Shown: piece after piece, positions 14,823-14,846 of the stretch
Numbering within the stretch: the first letter of the stretch is position 1
Layout of the letters: each line of letters starts with the position of its first letter
Assembly: GCA_001940755.1 (NCBI GenBank)
Contig: MEHH01000033.1
Location: forward strand, 1 to 14,846
Length of the DNA: 14,846 nucleotides
Source: Candidatus Heimdallarchaeota archaeon AB_125
Lineage (GTDB): Archaea; Asgardarchaeota; Heimdallarchaeia; Heimdallarchaeales; Heimdallarchaeaceae
Direction: 5' to 3'
Made by a program: the position numbers and the translations under genes
Notes under the pieces: generated by a model
What the model saw: only the letters and a program-made list of their open reading frames with translations
Told to the model about the DNA's origin: nothing
Database searches by the model: none

Positions 14823-14846
14823 ACTGACTTTGTAATAATCTTCTAT

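Noticed and set aside
1..14846. CRISPR arrays, insertion sequences, tRNA or rRNA genes, phage genes
   Set aside because: No regularly spaced direct repeats, transposase motifs, cloverleaf sequences or terminal inverted repeats of IS type were seen. The window reads as ordinary chromosome.

Overview
The window looks like about 15 kb of an AT-rich archaeal chromosome, most likely from an Asgard archaeon. Three things point to Archaea: a Rpo6 (RpoK) subunit, a zinc-ribbon ribosomal protein L44e, and TATA-like boxes about 25-35 nt upstream of several starts, mixed with GGTGA/GGAGG-type ribosome binding sites. An Arf/Sar-type small GTPase with all G motifs, and an acetyltransferase close to Naa10/Ard1, favour the Asgard group. 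The exact lineage is inference from protein character; no database was searched.

Layout, left to right. (1) 1-180, minus: start of a MEMO1-family (AmmeMemoRadiSam protein B) gene running off the left edge. (2) 201-230: hairpin plus T-run terminator. (3) 221-8293, minus: a two-gene unit. It holds a 1908-aa Lhr-type helicase and, directly abutting in the same frame, a 781-aa protein made only of the same winged-helix/beta-domain modules as the Lhr C-terminal region. (4) 8371-8874, minus: Naa10/RimI-like N-acetyltransferase. (5) 8992-10263, plus: a protein with the PUA plus methyltransferase layout of NSUN6-type RNA m5C methyltransferases, but lacking the catalytic cysteines and the SAM loop. 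(6) 10286-10852, minus: Arf-like GTPase, convergent with (5). (7) 11200-13996, plus: rpoK, rpl44e, sucC and sucD. (8) 14016 to the right edge, minus: C-terminal part of a signal peptidase-like membrane protein, with an in-frame TGA at the expected GDN motif.

Most of the content is core housekeeping: transcription (Rpo6), translation (L44e), protein N-terminal acetylation, secretion, and the succinyl-CoA synthetase step of the TCA cycle. The most unusual part is the helicase locus. The Lhr C-terminal unit (three winged helices plus a PxNDP beta domain, about 375-395 residues) occurs four times in a row. Two copies are in the helicase gene and two in the next gene, and a single TAA stop immediately followed by ATG lies at the boundary between units 2 and 3. 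The second point of interest is the catalytically degenerate NSUN-like protein. The third is the interrupted signal peptidase with an unusual C-terminal extension.
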